This document shows, piece by piece, positions 34,497 through 42,679 of a DNA stretch of 64,000 bases (positions are counted from its first letter, which is position 1; each line of letters starts with the position of its first letter). Position numbers and translations under genes: made by a program. The notes below the pieces were generated by a model. The model was not told the DNA's origin. It saw only the letters and a list, made by a program, of their open reading frames with translations, and made no database searches. Source of the DNA: Aulosira sp. FACHB-615 (lineage in GTDB: Bacteria; Cyanobacteriota; Cyanobacteriia; Cyanobacteriales; Nostocaceae); NCBI RefSeq assembly GCF_014698045.1, contig NZ_JACJSE010000003.1:1-64000 (forward strand), written 5' to 3'.

Positions 34497-35150
34497 ATGA
34501 CACTTAGACCAAATCAACGCCAAAAATTAGATGATACGGATGATCGGTTATTTTATGCCTATCCTCGCTTCGTCACTCATGTTGATGATGGGTTTATTCA
34601 GCAGCTAACAGATTTGTACCGCGATCGCCTCAAACCCAACACTCGCATCATTGATATGATGAGCAGTTGGGTATCTCATTTACCAGAAGAGATAGAGTTT
34701 GCCCATATTGAAGGACATGGACTCAACGCTGAAGAACTAGCACGCAATCCGCGCCTAAATCATTACTTTGTCCAAAATCTCAACGACAATCCGCAGCTAC
34801 CCCTACAAGATCAAGATTTTGATGCTGTGCTGATTTGCGTTTCTGTGCAGTATCTACAATATCCCGAAGCCGTCTTTTCCGAAATTCATCGCATTCTCAA
34901 ACCTGGTGGTATTGCGATTATTAGCTTTTCTAACCGGATGTTTTTTCAAAAAGCCATTCAAGCTTGGCGTGATGCTTCCGAAGCCGCCAGAGTCGAATTA
35001 GTCAAGCACTATTTCACCTCAGTACCGGGATTTACCACTCCAGAAGTGATTGTTCGCCAGTCAACTATGCCCTATTTTTTACAGTTGATGAGTATTGGTG
35101 CGGGAGATCCTTTTTATGCTGTGATTGCTCATCGCAATTCCAACTCATAA
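34497..35150 (+). CDS. SAM-dependent methyltransferase (type 11-like)
   Basis: The 217-residue protein has a degenerate class I fold: RIIDMMSSWVSHLPEE replaces the usual glycine-rich motif I, while FDAVLICVSVQYLQYPEAV and EIHRILKPGGIAIISFSNRM match motifs II and III of the group. The lack of GxGxG in motif I is unusual. The substrate is unknown. The ATG at 34497 is clear, and a terminator follows the stop. Confidence 0.8.
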   Translation: MTLRPNQRQKLDDTDDRLFYAYPRFVTHVDDGFIQQLTDLYRDRLKPNTRIIDMMSSWVSHLPEEIEFAHIEGHGLNAEELARNPRLNHYFVQNLNDNPQLPLQDQDFDAVLICVSVQYLQYPEAVFSEIHRILKPGGIAIISFSNRMFFQKAIQAWRDASEAARVELVKHYFTSVPGFTTPEVIVRQSTMPYFLQLMSIGAGDPFYAVIAHRNSNS

Positions 35151-35168
35151 TTTGACATAAAAAACAAA

Positions 35169-35190
35169 GAGACGGGAACTTTCCCGCCTC
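35169..35190 (+). terminator. terminator of the methyltransferase gene
   Basis: GAGACGGGAA (35169-35178) pairs with TTCCCGCCTC (35181-35190) with one mismatch and a two-base gap, 18 bases after the stop codon. The sequence TATAAATAAAT follows, so the U run is weak. Confidence 0.55.
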
Positions 35191-35270
35191 TATAAATAAA
35201 TGTATGAAAAATAGCGTTTTAAAGATTTAGTGATGCCAATGGCCAAGGTAGTTCGGACATCGACAGATGA

Positions 35271-35392
35271 TATAGGAATACGGTTTGATGCCTGAATATA
35301 TTTGTGTAAGCAGGGAGTAGGGAATGGGGAGTAGGAAAGAAGCCTACTCTGGGTGTACTGATTTTTTTCCAAAATCAAATATTAGTCTTATA
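35271..35392. mobile_element. MITE copy A (122 bp), same family as 50789-50934
   Basis: The left end TATAGGAATACGGTTTGAT and the reverse complement of the right end, TATAAGACTAATATTTGATT, are imperfect inverted repeats with TA at both borders. In reverse complement the element aligns along its length with the copy at 50789-50934, including CCAGAGTAGGCTTCTTTCC against TTCAGATTAGGCTTCTTTCC. The centre holds a GGGAGTAGGG-type tract. Confidence 0.7.
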
Positions 35393-35450
35393 ACGACTAG
35401 ACATCAAAGAGACTCTCAACTCTATAACCTGTCACCTGTCACCTACTCTA

Positions 35451-35666
35451 TTACAGACTGGATAAAAGCCCAAAAACGCCATGTCCAGTAAATACTTCTA
35501 ATGCTATCAGTGAGATAAAACCAATCATAGCTAAACGACCATTGAGAAGTTCTGAATATGGTTTAAAGCCAGTGCGATCGCCTTGCTCATCTACATAAAT
35601 TTTTGGCTCAACCGCAAAGTTATTCATCTTGCCCTGATCATCAACAATAGAACCGTTGGTACGCAT
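35451..35666 (-). CDS. hli: high-light-inducible protein (Hli/SCP, CAB-like)
   Basis: The 71-residue protein has one membrane helix with the chlorophyll-binding signature ELLNGRLAMIGFISLIALE. The N-terminus is hydrophilic and longer than in the smallest Hlips. Hli proteins bind chlorophyll and carotenoid in thylakoids and protect photosystem assembly under strong light. The ATG at 35666 is chosen over a TTG one codon upstream. An HLR1-like site lies 46 bases upstream. Confidence 0.92.
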   Translation of the reverse strand: MRTNGSIVDDQGKMNNFAVEPKIYVDEQGDRTGFKPYSELLNGRLAMIGFISLIALEVFTGHGVFGLLSSL

Positions 35667-35699
35667 CAAATTTTCCCCAATTGCTTTCGCTTGTAAAGA

Positions 35700-35729
35700 A
35701 GTGTAACAGGATTAGTAAACTTTTGTAAA
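35700..35729 (-). promoter_or_regulatory. promoter with HLR1-like RpaB site, upstream of hli
   Basis: On the minus strand, TTTACAAAAGTTTACTAA (35729-35712) fits the HLR1 pattern of two TTACA-AT-rich repeats two bases apart, with one mismatch. TTACAA (35728-35723) inside it and TACACT (35705-35700) form a -35/-10 pair with a 17-base spacer. RpaB is known to bind HLR1 and repress hli genes in low light. Overlap with the -35 box fits repression. Confidence 0.6.
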
Positions 35730-35826
35730 GTATCTGAGTCTACCCAAAGCTATATGATGATGTTCTGAGTTTTGAGTCATGTGTAACAAACAGGCTCTAC
35801 TCCTCATGTCAACTCTGAGAAAACCC

Positions 35827-37866
35827 ATGCAGCGATTCCGAGTAGAGGTTATTACCAAAACACCAAATCCGCAGCAAGTGATTTATGCTGCGATGCACCA
35901 GGACTATACTGACGCATTTGTGGTTGATGAACGAGACTCATGGCCTTCGGAATCACAATGCGGTGAAGTTATTGTTAAACGACTGTTAGCAGGTGAACGG
36001 GGACATTACGGGCCGCTAGAACATCCGCAAATTGTCTTCAACTGTGGTTATTTTCCTCACAGCGTCATGCAACAAGCCCGGACTCATCGCGTCGGCGTGA
36101 GTTTTGATGTCCAGTGTTTGTCAGCTAATACTGAAATTACTTTTGTTAACTGTAAAGGCGAAGCAAGCCAAAAATTGAAAAAAACTATTGGAGAGTTATA
36201 CGATCTCTGGACTAATGGAGAACTACCTGGAGAATATCGACGTGACTCTAAAAAACGTCTTCGTAAAATGCGCTTACGAGTTCTCAACGAAGAAACTGGC
36301 TTGTTTGAAGTTGGACATATTAAGGATGTGATTTGCAGTGGGATTCAGCCAGTCTATCGATTAACTTTAGAAGATGGAAAGACTTTAGATTGTACTGTTA
36401 ATCATCGTTTATTTACCTCAGAAGGCTGGCAGACAATGGGCGATGCTGTTGGCTTAGTTACTAATCATGATGGCAGTGTAGTCAAAATGACTAAACAATG
36501 TAATTTAATGTGTAATGGTCTGACAGTTGTAGGTAAAGGTCTTTACACGAGTAGAGAATGGCTAGAAACTCAAATTTTAAAAGGATTATCAACCTTAGAA
36601 ATTGCACAATTATCAGAATGTTCTGTTAACACCATTAGAAGTTGGGCTGCTAGATATGGATTATCTTTAAATCACAAAGATAGTCAATTTCCTAAAGAAC
36701 ACAAGCCTTGGAACTACAACCCTGATGCACTTTATCGAGACAGGCTTTGGTTAGAGGAGCAACTTAATAAAGGACTCCATACTGATGAAATGGCAAAATT
36801 AGCTAACTGCTCAATAGAAGTAATTAAAAAATGGGTTTATGCTTATGGATTATCTCTAAATAAAAGGCAATCTGGTACAAGAAATCCCTGGAACAAAGGT
36901 CAAGGTTGTTATAGCTTAAACTTATCAGCAGAAAGTCGAGAAAAACGTATAGAAAACGCGAAAAAATATATAAAAAGAAAAGAAGAATCTCATTTTTGGA
37001 AAGGCGGTACCTCTACTGAGAGAGAGTTAATAGGTGCATGGACAAGAGATATTGCACCCAAAGTCTATGAAAAGTTCAACTATATTTGTCAGAAATGTAG
37101 AGTTCGTGGTGGCAATCTTCATGCTCATCATTTAATATCAGTTTACGCTGATGAGTCACTGGCATACGACTTTAATAATCTAGTGACTGTATGTAAGAAT
37201 TGCCATGAAGATATTCATCAAAATAATCAAGAAGCTGAATTCGCTCAATCTTATCACCCAGTCATAGACATTGAAAATTGGCAGTCTAAACCAAAATCAC
37301 TCGGCAAAAAGTTACGGGCGCATCCCGTTAAAGTTAAGGATGTAGAATACCTTGGGCAACAAATGACCTACGACTTAGAAGTTGAAGGTAATTGGCATAA
37401 TTTTGTTGCTAATGGTGTAGTGGTTCACAATTCGTTCAGATATACAGGCAATCAGTTTATTGAAGTCATAGAAGGCAAGAAAGACATAGAAGATGTTTTC
37501 TACCTACGTCCTGTAGGTCATTACACAGATAGGCAGGGCAAAAAATATTACTACTCCCCAGAGCAACGAGCCGCAGATTTAGAATGGTGTATGGAAGCAG
37601 CTAAAAGATATGCGGCAAGTTTCCAAGCTGGGATGTCGGAAGAACATGCTAGAGGAATAGTGCCGTTTGACTATCGCCAGCATTTTGTTGTGAGCTTTAA
37701 TGTCAGGTCATTTTTGCATTTTTGTGACCTGAGAAATAAAAAAGATGCCCAGTTAGAAATTCAGAAGTTGTGCGAATTAATGTGGCCGCATTTTGCCGAG
37801 TGGACACCAGCGATCGCACAATGGTATGAAAAGCAGCGTCTAGGTAAAGCTCGACTGGCACCTTGA
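35827..37866 (+). CDS. thyX: flavin-dependent thymidylate synthase ThyX, with intein
   Basis: ThyX makes dTMP from dUMP using FAD and methylene-tetrahydrofolate. The extein halves join to about 240 residues, normal for the family. When the 439-residue intein (36115-37431) is removed, the ThyX signature reads RTHRVGVSFDVQSFRYTGNQ, with the junction between Q and S. Downstream landmarks include YLRPVGHYTDR and FNVRSFLHFCDLRN. The first ATGs are at 35779, 35806 and 35827; the last is chosen because conservation begins at MQRFRVEVITKTP, but a longer start is possible. Protein splicing is required for activity. Confidence 0.92.
   Translation: MQRFRVEVITKTPNPQQVIYAAMHQDYTDAFVVDERDSWPSESQCGEVIVKRLLAGERGHYGPLEHPQIVFNCGYFPHSVMQQARTHRVGVSFDVQCLSANTEITFVNCKGEASQKLKKTIGELYDLWTNGELPGEYRRDSKKRLRKMRLRVLNEETGLFEVGHIKDVICSGIQPVYRLTLEDGKTLDCTVNHRLFTSEGWQTMGDAVGLVTNHDGSVVKMTKQCNLMCNGLTVVGKGLYTSREWLETQILKGLSTLEIAQLSECSVNTIRSWAARYGLSLNHKDSQFPKEHKPWNYNPDALYRDRLWLEEQLNKGLHTDEMAKLANCSIEVIKKWVYAYGLSLNKRQSGTRNPWNKGQGCYSLNLSAESREKRIENAKKYIKRKEESHFWKGGTSTERELIGAWTRDIAPKVYEKFNYICQKCRVRGGNLHAHHLISVYADESLAYDFNNLVTVCKNCHEDIHQNNQEAEFAQSYHPVIDIENWQSKPKSLGKKLRAHPVKVKDVEYLGQQMTYDLEVEGNWHNFVANGVVVHNSFRYTGNQFIEVIEGKKDIEDVFYLRPVGHYTDRQGKKYYYSPEQRAADLEWCMEAAKRYAASFQAGMSEEHARGIVPFDYRQHFVVSFNVRSFLHFCDLRNKKDAQLEIQKLCELMWPHFAEWTPAIAQWYEKQRLGKARLAP
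36115..37431 (+). other. intein in ThyX with HNH homing endonuclease and two HTH units
   Basis: The intein begins CLSANTEITFV (block A, nucleophile Cys) and ends VANGVVVHN (block G, His-Asn), followed by extein Ser. Block B is LDCTVNHRLFTSEGW and block F is YDLEVEGNWHNFVANG, so all splicing residues are intact. Between them lie two similar segments (36546-36675 and 36735-36864), each ending YGLSLN and resembling helix-turn-helix DNA-binding units. An HNH nuclease follows at 37084-37220, with CQKC, HAHHLISV and CKNCHEDIH. The nuclease looks intact. Confidence 0.93.
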
Positions 37867-37996
37867 TTCTTGGGGGAAGGGGGACAAGGGAGACAAGGGG
37901 GATAAGGGAGACAAGGTAGAAACTATTTTTCTTCACCCTTGTCTACCCCCTCTACCTTGTCTACCCCCACTCTCGACTCCCGATTCCCTAAAAAAT
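37867..37996. repeat. G-rich and C-rich inverted repeat between thyX and the helicase
   Basis: A GGGGGACAAGGGAGACAAGG tract (about 37872-37916) is followed by its approximate reverse complement CCCTTGTCTACCCCC (about 37937-37967). They could form a long hairpin, and the two genes converge here, so it may act as a terminator for both. Confidence 0.55.
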
Positions 37997-40666
37997 TTAC
38001 TCAACTACCTCATTGACTGGGAACCGATCAATTAACTGCATCGCCCGGTAAGCGTTACGCTGCAAAACGTCTGGGAGATGGGGAACGTGGGGAATTTGAG
38101 ATAATAAATCGAGAGTCCGGCGTAAAATTCGCACGACATCGCCTTCATCCAAGCTGGTGTGGTTACAGAGTTCTGTCCATTCCATACCCAATGCCCATTG
38201 TTCAACGATCGCAATTAACTCAAATTCTAACCAGATTGGTAACGCCACATTATATCGCCGTTGCAGTTGGAACATTTGACGGCGGATACCCCGAAGTTTG
38301 GCTAAAGCCTCGGCAACTTCTTCACTTAAGTCAAAGTTGACTCGACTATCGGGGCGGGGAGTTTCTGTCACCAACGCGGCGACAGCTGCGGCTAAGTGCT
38401 GCGGGTCTAATTGGTTAAATTCACCACTCGCAAACACTAAACCTAGCCATAATTCATTTTCGCCCCGAATGGCGGCGGCCATTTGTCCTAATTCTGTTGG
38501 GACTAAGTTATCCAAACAACCAAAGTGTTGCAAAATCTCAATTAAATTGAGAAATTCTTCCCAATGGCGTTGTGATTGTTGGGCGACTTGTCCTTGCAGT
38601 TGTTCAAGTTCGGCTTCAAGTTCTACATAACGCGCTCGGCGTTTAAAAATTGTCGAAGCATTACCAGACTGGCGCAGTGGATGATTTTCGATTTGTTCTT
38701 CCACGGCGGTAACGCGACTGAGTTGTTCTGCGACTTCTGGTGGTAAATTTAGAGTTTCATCGGGGTTAGGAATGAGTTTGGCGATCGCAGCTGTTTGTTC
38801 ATTCCCACGGTAAGATTGTCCTGGCTTAAAGATCAATTCTGATGGTGGCAGAATATCTCCTGGCACGTCCAGGCGGGGGAGTTCAGCATGTAAATTCATC
38901 ACATCTTCCGTTGTCGCCACATACCAACGGTTATCCTGTCCCAAACAAACAAAATATGGCGCTTGTACTCCAGGGCTTTTACCAACTAAAACCGCCATCA
39001 CAGGTGCAGAAACCGTGATATTTTTGCCTTTGAGACTTAACAATGTGCCAGAAACAGCAAAGCCCAACATCATGACTAACTCTTCTTGACGGTCATCTTG
39101 GGCTTGTTTTTGCAGAGTTTTTAATAATTGGCGTTCGGTTTTTAGACGTTGGCGTAATTTCTCATAAATAGCAATTTCGTTTTCATCTACAGCCGCGATT
39201 TGTTCTTGGAGTTGAGCTAATTGGGCTTGCAGTTCAGCTATCTCATCGTATTCTGGTTTGAGGTGCAAGTTAGCTATGTACTGACCAAAACTACGTTCTA
39301 CTAATTCTCTAGCTTGTTCTATGGTGTGAGTTTGCAGTAAATTCAACACCATACCGTAGCTCGGTGTAAATTGGCTGACTAAAGGATCTGGTTTTGATGT
39401 CGCCAGATAGGCTGCTTCCTTCGCGCCTTCAAAGGGAGTTTGGACTGTCACCACATGACCTTGTTTATCCATCCCCCGCCGACCAGCCCGACCTGCCATT
39501 TGCAGAAATTCGGAAGCATTTAACAAACGGTGTCCGGTGTCGGTACGTTTTGACAAGGTGGAAATCACTGTGGTACGGGCAGGCATATTAATCCCGGCGG
39601 CTAAGGTTTCCGTCGCAAATACCACTTTAATCAATCCCTGTTGGAATAATTCTTCCACCAGTACTTTCCACGCAGGTAAAATCCCGGCATGGTGGGCAGC
39701 AATGCCGCGATAAAGGGGGGCAATTTGTCCCGAACGTCCGGCTTCCGGGTTACGGTTTAAAAAGTCGTCGATTTGCTCCCGTAATATTTGTGACTCTTGA
39801 CCATTGACTAACCATAAATCACCCACCTCAGCCACAGCTTTATCGCATCCCCGACGGCTAAAGATAAAGTAAATGGCGGGGAGCATATCTCGCTGTTGGA
39901 GTTGGCTTAAGGTATAGATGATGCCTGGGGCTTCTGGTCTGCCGTTTTTACCTTTGTCAGCTTGTCCTTTGCGATGTTTCTTAATGAGGCGGGGATTAAT
40001 TTTGTTTTGCGTATCATTCAGCAAGGGAAACAGACCTTTGGGATTACAGAAATGAAATTCCAAAGGCACTGGGCGAAAATCAGAATAAATCAGGTCTGTG
40101 GGGCCGTGGACTTGGTTTAACCAATCTGTTAGTTGTTCGCTATTGGCAACTGTGGCGGAGAGGGCTGCTAGTTGCACTTCACGGGGACAGTAAATAATCG
40201 ATTCTTCCCAAACTGTACCGCGTTGGCGATCGTTCATGTAGTGGCACTCATCCAATACCACTGCTTCCACATCCACCAAGGAAATGCCAACTTGCCCGAT
40301 GGGTGTGCCATAGAGCATATTGCGGAAGATTTCTGTGGTCATGACCAAAATTGGTGCATCTCGGTTAATAGACGCATCACCAGTTAACAGTCCTACTAAA
40401 TCGGCACCAAACTTCTCACGAAAATCGCGGAGTTTTTGGTTCGACAAGGCTTTGAGGGGTGTGGTGTAGAATACGCGCTTTTTTCGAGCTAGGGCGCGAT
40501 AAATAGCGTATTCTCCGACTAAGGTTTTGCCAGAACCCGTGGGCGCACATACAACTACGGAGCGTCCAGCATTAAGGGACGCGATCGCATCTTTCTGAAA
40601 CTGATCCAGATCAAAGGGAAATATCGACCCTAAGTTGATTTCTGGAGACGGTGCGGGATAGTTCAC
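37997..40666 (-). CDS. Ski2/Mtr4-like DExH-box RNA helicase
   Basis: The 889-residue protein has motif I APTGSGKT near residue 40, motif Ia TTPLKALSNQK, motif II DECH near residue 140, motif III SAT and motif VI QMAGRAGRRGMDKQGHV near residue 390. After the helicase core lies a beta/helical insertion and, at the C-terminus, a DSHCT-like domain (RRYNVALPIWLEFELIAIVEQW). Eukaryotic relatives unwind RNA for the exosome, and cyanobacterial members probably act in RNA processing. Length and domain order are complete. Confidence 0.9.
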   Translation of the reverse strand: MNYPAPSPEINLGSIFPFDLDQFQKDAIASLNAGRSVVVCAPTGSGKTLVGEYAIYRALARKKRVFYTTPLKALSNQKLRDFREKFGADLVGLLTGDASINRDAPILVMTTEIFRNMLYGTPIGQVGISLVDVEAVVLDECHYMNDRQRGTVWEESIIYCPREVQLAALSATVANSEQLTDWLNQVHGPTDLIYSDFRPVPLEFHFCNPKGLFPLLNDTQNKINPRLIKKHRKGQADKGKNGRPEAPGIIYTLSQLQQRDMLPAIYFIFSRRGCDKAVAEVGDLWLVNGQESQILREQIDDFLNRNPEAGRSGQIAPLYRGIAAHHAGILPAWKVLVEELFQQGLIKVVFATETLAAGINMPARTTVISTLSKRTDTGHRLLNASEFLQMAGRAGRRGMDKQGHVVTVQTPFEGAKEAAYLATSKPDPLVSQFTPSYGMVLNLLQTHTIEQARELVERSFGQYIANLHLKPEYDEIAELQAQLAQLQEQIAAVDENEIAIYEKLRQRLKTERQLLKTLQKQAQDDRQEELVMMLGFAVSGTLLSLKGKNITVSAPVMAVLVGKSPGVQAPYFVCLGQDNRWYVATTEDVMNLHAELPRLDVPGDILPPSELIFKPGQSYRGNEQTAAIAKLIPNPDETLNLPPEVAEQLSRVTAVEEQIENHPLRQSGNASTIFKRRARYVELEAELEQLQGQVAQQSQRHWEEFLNLIEILQHFGCLDNLVPTELGQMAAAIRGENELWLGLVFASGEFNQLDPQHLAAAVAALVTETPRPDSRVNFDLSEEVAEALAKLRGIRRQMFQLQRRYNVALPIWLEFELIAIVEQWALGMEWTELCNHTSLDEGDVVRILRRTLDLLSQIPHVPHLPDVLQRNAYRAMQLIDRFPVNEVVE

Positions 40667-40812
40667 TCAATCACATTTGCAACCAGACTGTTTACTATAT
40701 TAACGGGTCTTTTGTCAACTTCGTCATAGGAAGTAGGGAATAGGGAGTAGGGAATGGGGAATAGGCATATTTTCTAATTTCCCCACTCCCTACTCACCAC
40801 TCACCACTCCCC

Positions 40813-41625
40813 TCATTTTCCCAATTCTTGCGATCGCGCTGTGGCAGCTTTGACTGCTTCAATTAAAGCCGAGCGAAATCCAGCTTTTTCTAATTGGCTA
40901 ATACCAGCAATGGTTGTCCCACCAGGACTAGTTACTCTGTCTTTCAATTCTGCTGGGTGCATTTTGCTGGTGTGCAGTAATTGTGCGGTTCCCAATACTG
41001 TTTGCAAGGCGAGTTGATTGGCAATTCCTCTGGGTAAGCCTGCGGCGACTCCACCATCTGCTAAAGCTTCTACCAATATAGAGACGTAAGCCGGGCCGCT
41101 ACCAGATAAGCCTGTGACAGCATCCATTAAGCTTTCGGAGACTTCCACCACTTCTCCCACGGCGGAAAATATCTCTGATGCTTTTTGCTGGTGTTTAGCA
41201 TTTGTATACGCACCTAAACAGATAGCTGTCATCCCCGCCCCGACTGTGGCTGGGGTATTGGGCATTGCTCTAATGACTGGTAAACCTGGGAATGATGCTT
41301 CTAGGTGATGTAAAGGCACTCCTGCCAAAATCGATATCACCAAGGGGGAATGTTCTGCTAAAACAATATCTGCTAATTCTTGAGCGATCGCACTAAATAC
41401 TTGCGGTTTTACAGCTAAAAATATGACTTCCTGCGCTTGTTGAAATACCAAGCTATTATCTGTTGTCACAGCCACATTGTATTGCTGCTGCAAAAAAGCC
41501 TGACGCGCTGGTTGGGGTTCGCTAATGATTACTTCTGAGGGTTGGTAGATGCCCCGCTCAAGCAGGCGGGATAACAGCGCCTCTCCCATTACCCCACCAC
41601 CAATTAAGCCAAATTTTCTAGTCAT
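40813..41625 (-). CDS. proC: pyrroline-5-carboxylate reductase
   Basis: The enzyme performs the last step of proline synthesis. The 270 residues include the nucleotide-binding FGLIGGGVMGEALLSRL at the start, VISILAGVPLHHLE near residue 95, RAMPNTPATVGAGMTA near 117 and the C-terminal signature DRVTSPGGTTIAGISQLEKAG. It is the last gene of the pipX-pipY-sepF-proC cluster, a gene order common in cyanobacteria. The start codon lies in a heptad array. Confidence 0.95.
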   Translation of the reverse strand: MTRKFGLIGGGVMGEALLSRLLERGIYQPSEVIISEPQPARQAFLQQQYNVAVTTDNSLVFQQAQEVIFLAVKPQVFSAIAQELADIVLAEHSPLVISILAGVPLHHLEASFPGLPVIRAMPNTPATVGAGMTAICLGAYTNAKHQQKASEIFSAVGEVVEVSESLMDAVTGLSGSGPAYVSILVEALADGGVAAGLPRGIANQLALQTVLGTAQLLHTSKMHPAELKDRVTSPGGTTIAGISQLEKAGFRSALIEAVKAATARSQELGK

Positions 41626-41716
41626 TTATGATTGGTCATTAGTCACTTGTCATTAGTCATTTGTATCTTAGAACGAGGGACAAAGGACGAAGGACAAAGG
41701 ACTAATGACTAATTTC
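41621..41716 (-). repeat. two heptad arrays filling the proC-sepF gap
   Basis: Seven units based on GTCATTT/GTCATTA (41621-41669) overlap the proC start codon. A second group of six units, GAGGGAC, AAAGGAC, GAAGGAC, AAAGGAC, TAATGAC and TAATTTC (41675-41716), is in the opposite sense and ends three bases from the sepF stop. Confidence 0.85.
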
Positions 41717-41719
41717 AAT

Positions 41720-42316
41720 TTATTGTGCCATGCGGTTAGGTTCATTTCCCCAGTTTGGTGTGGCAGTTGGGGCGGTACGTACAGGACGCGCTGGCGGTTG
41801 TGGTACTTCATGAATAACTCCACCTTGGGTGCTGACTTGTACGCAGCTTGGCGTAAACAAAAAGATGCTTTCTCCAATCCGCTCTTGATGTCCATCTAAC
41901 GCGTAAGTTCCACCAGCAACAAAATCAACTGCTCTTTGAGCTTGATCCGGGTCCATGATTGTCAAGTTGAGTACAACTGATTTGCGCTCACGTAACGCTT
42001 GAATTGCCTGGGGCATTTCTTCAAATGTACGAGGTTCAAGCACTAATACTTCAGAAATCCCGTTTACTGCTCCTGGCATACCAATTACGTTCCCCATCGT
42101 AGACTTTGATCCTGTTGCTACATCATTACCCATTGTAGACATGGGTTCCCGCCAACGTCGATTCTGTGTAGTAGCTTCTGCTGGTGCAGGTTGAGGATTT
42201 TCCTCTTGATACAGATTTTGGTAGTGATCTGTATCTGGTTCTTCCTCATAATATTCGTATTCTACCTGCTCGTTCAGCCCTACGAAATCTCGCAGTTTGG
42301 AAAATATATTGTTCAT
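41720..42316 (-). CDS. sepF: cell division protein SepF
   Basis: SepF (Cdv2 in cyanobacteria) tethers and organises FtsZ filaments at the division site. The 198-residue protein has an N-terminal MNNIFSKLRDFVGL amphipathic membrane anchor, an acidic and Gln/Asn-rich linker, and a DUF552 core with EVLVLEPRTFEEMPQAI near residue 90 and RAVDFVAGGTYALDGHQERI near residue 130. It lies between pipY and proC. Confidence 0.93.
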   Translation of the reverse strand: MNNIFSKLRDFVGLNEQVEYEYYEEEPDTDHYQNLYQEENPQPAPAEATTQNRRWREPMSTMGNDVATGSKSTMGNVIGMPGAVNGISEVLVLEPRTFEEMPQAIQALRERKSVVLNLTIMDPDQAQRAVDFVAGGTYALDGHQERIGESIFLFTPSCVQVSTQGGVIHEVPQPPARPVRTAPTATPNWGNEPNRMAQ

Positions 42317-42679
42317 TTGGTACGCTCCTGATGCAAATTACCTTTATCGATTTGGCTGATAGTTGATGTAGCCACTAAAGATCACTACAAAGGACGGACA
42401 ATTTAGTAATCTTATCGTTGTTTGTAGCTTCTGTTACAACTATAGATAATGAACGGACGCTTTTGTAAACGCCTGTACCTTAACCTAGATACAATAATGA
42501 GTCAAGATTATATCCCAAAGATTTTAGGATATAAAGCTTAATTACAGGTTTTTTTGATGTTTCGTTACTTTTGTTAATGATTTTTTTAGTGTTTTATTGT
42601 ACCAGAACTCTAGGACAATTATCTGTATTTCTTACCTAGAAGCTCTGGTACAAATAGTCAAGAATTGCTGTCAGGGAAA
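42317..42679. other. pipY-sepF intergenic region with a large inverted repeat
   Basis: The region has room for a separate sepF promoter. TTGTACCAGA (42597-42606) and TCTGGTACAA (42644-42653) are perfect 10-bp inverted repeats, and inside them CTAGG (42610-42614) pairs with CCTAG (42635-42639). The hairpin stands 27 bases after pipY and could separate pipXY from sepF-proC, or be an operator. No gene is seen. Confidence 0.6.
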
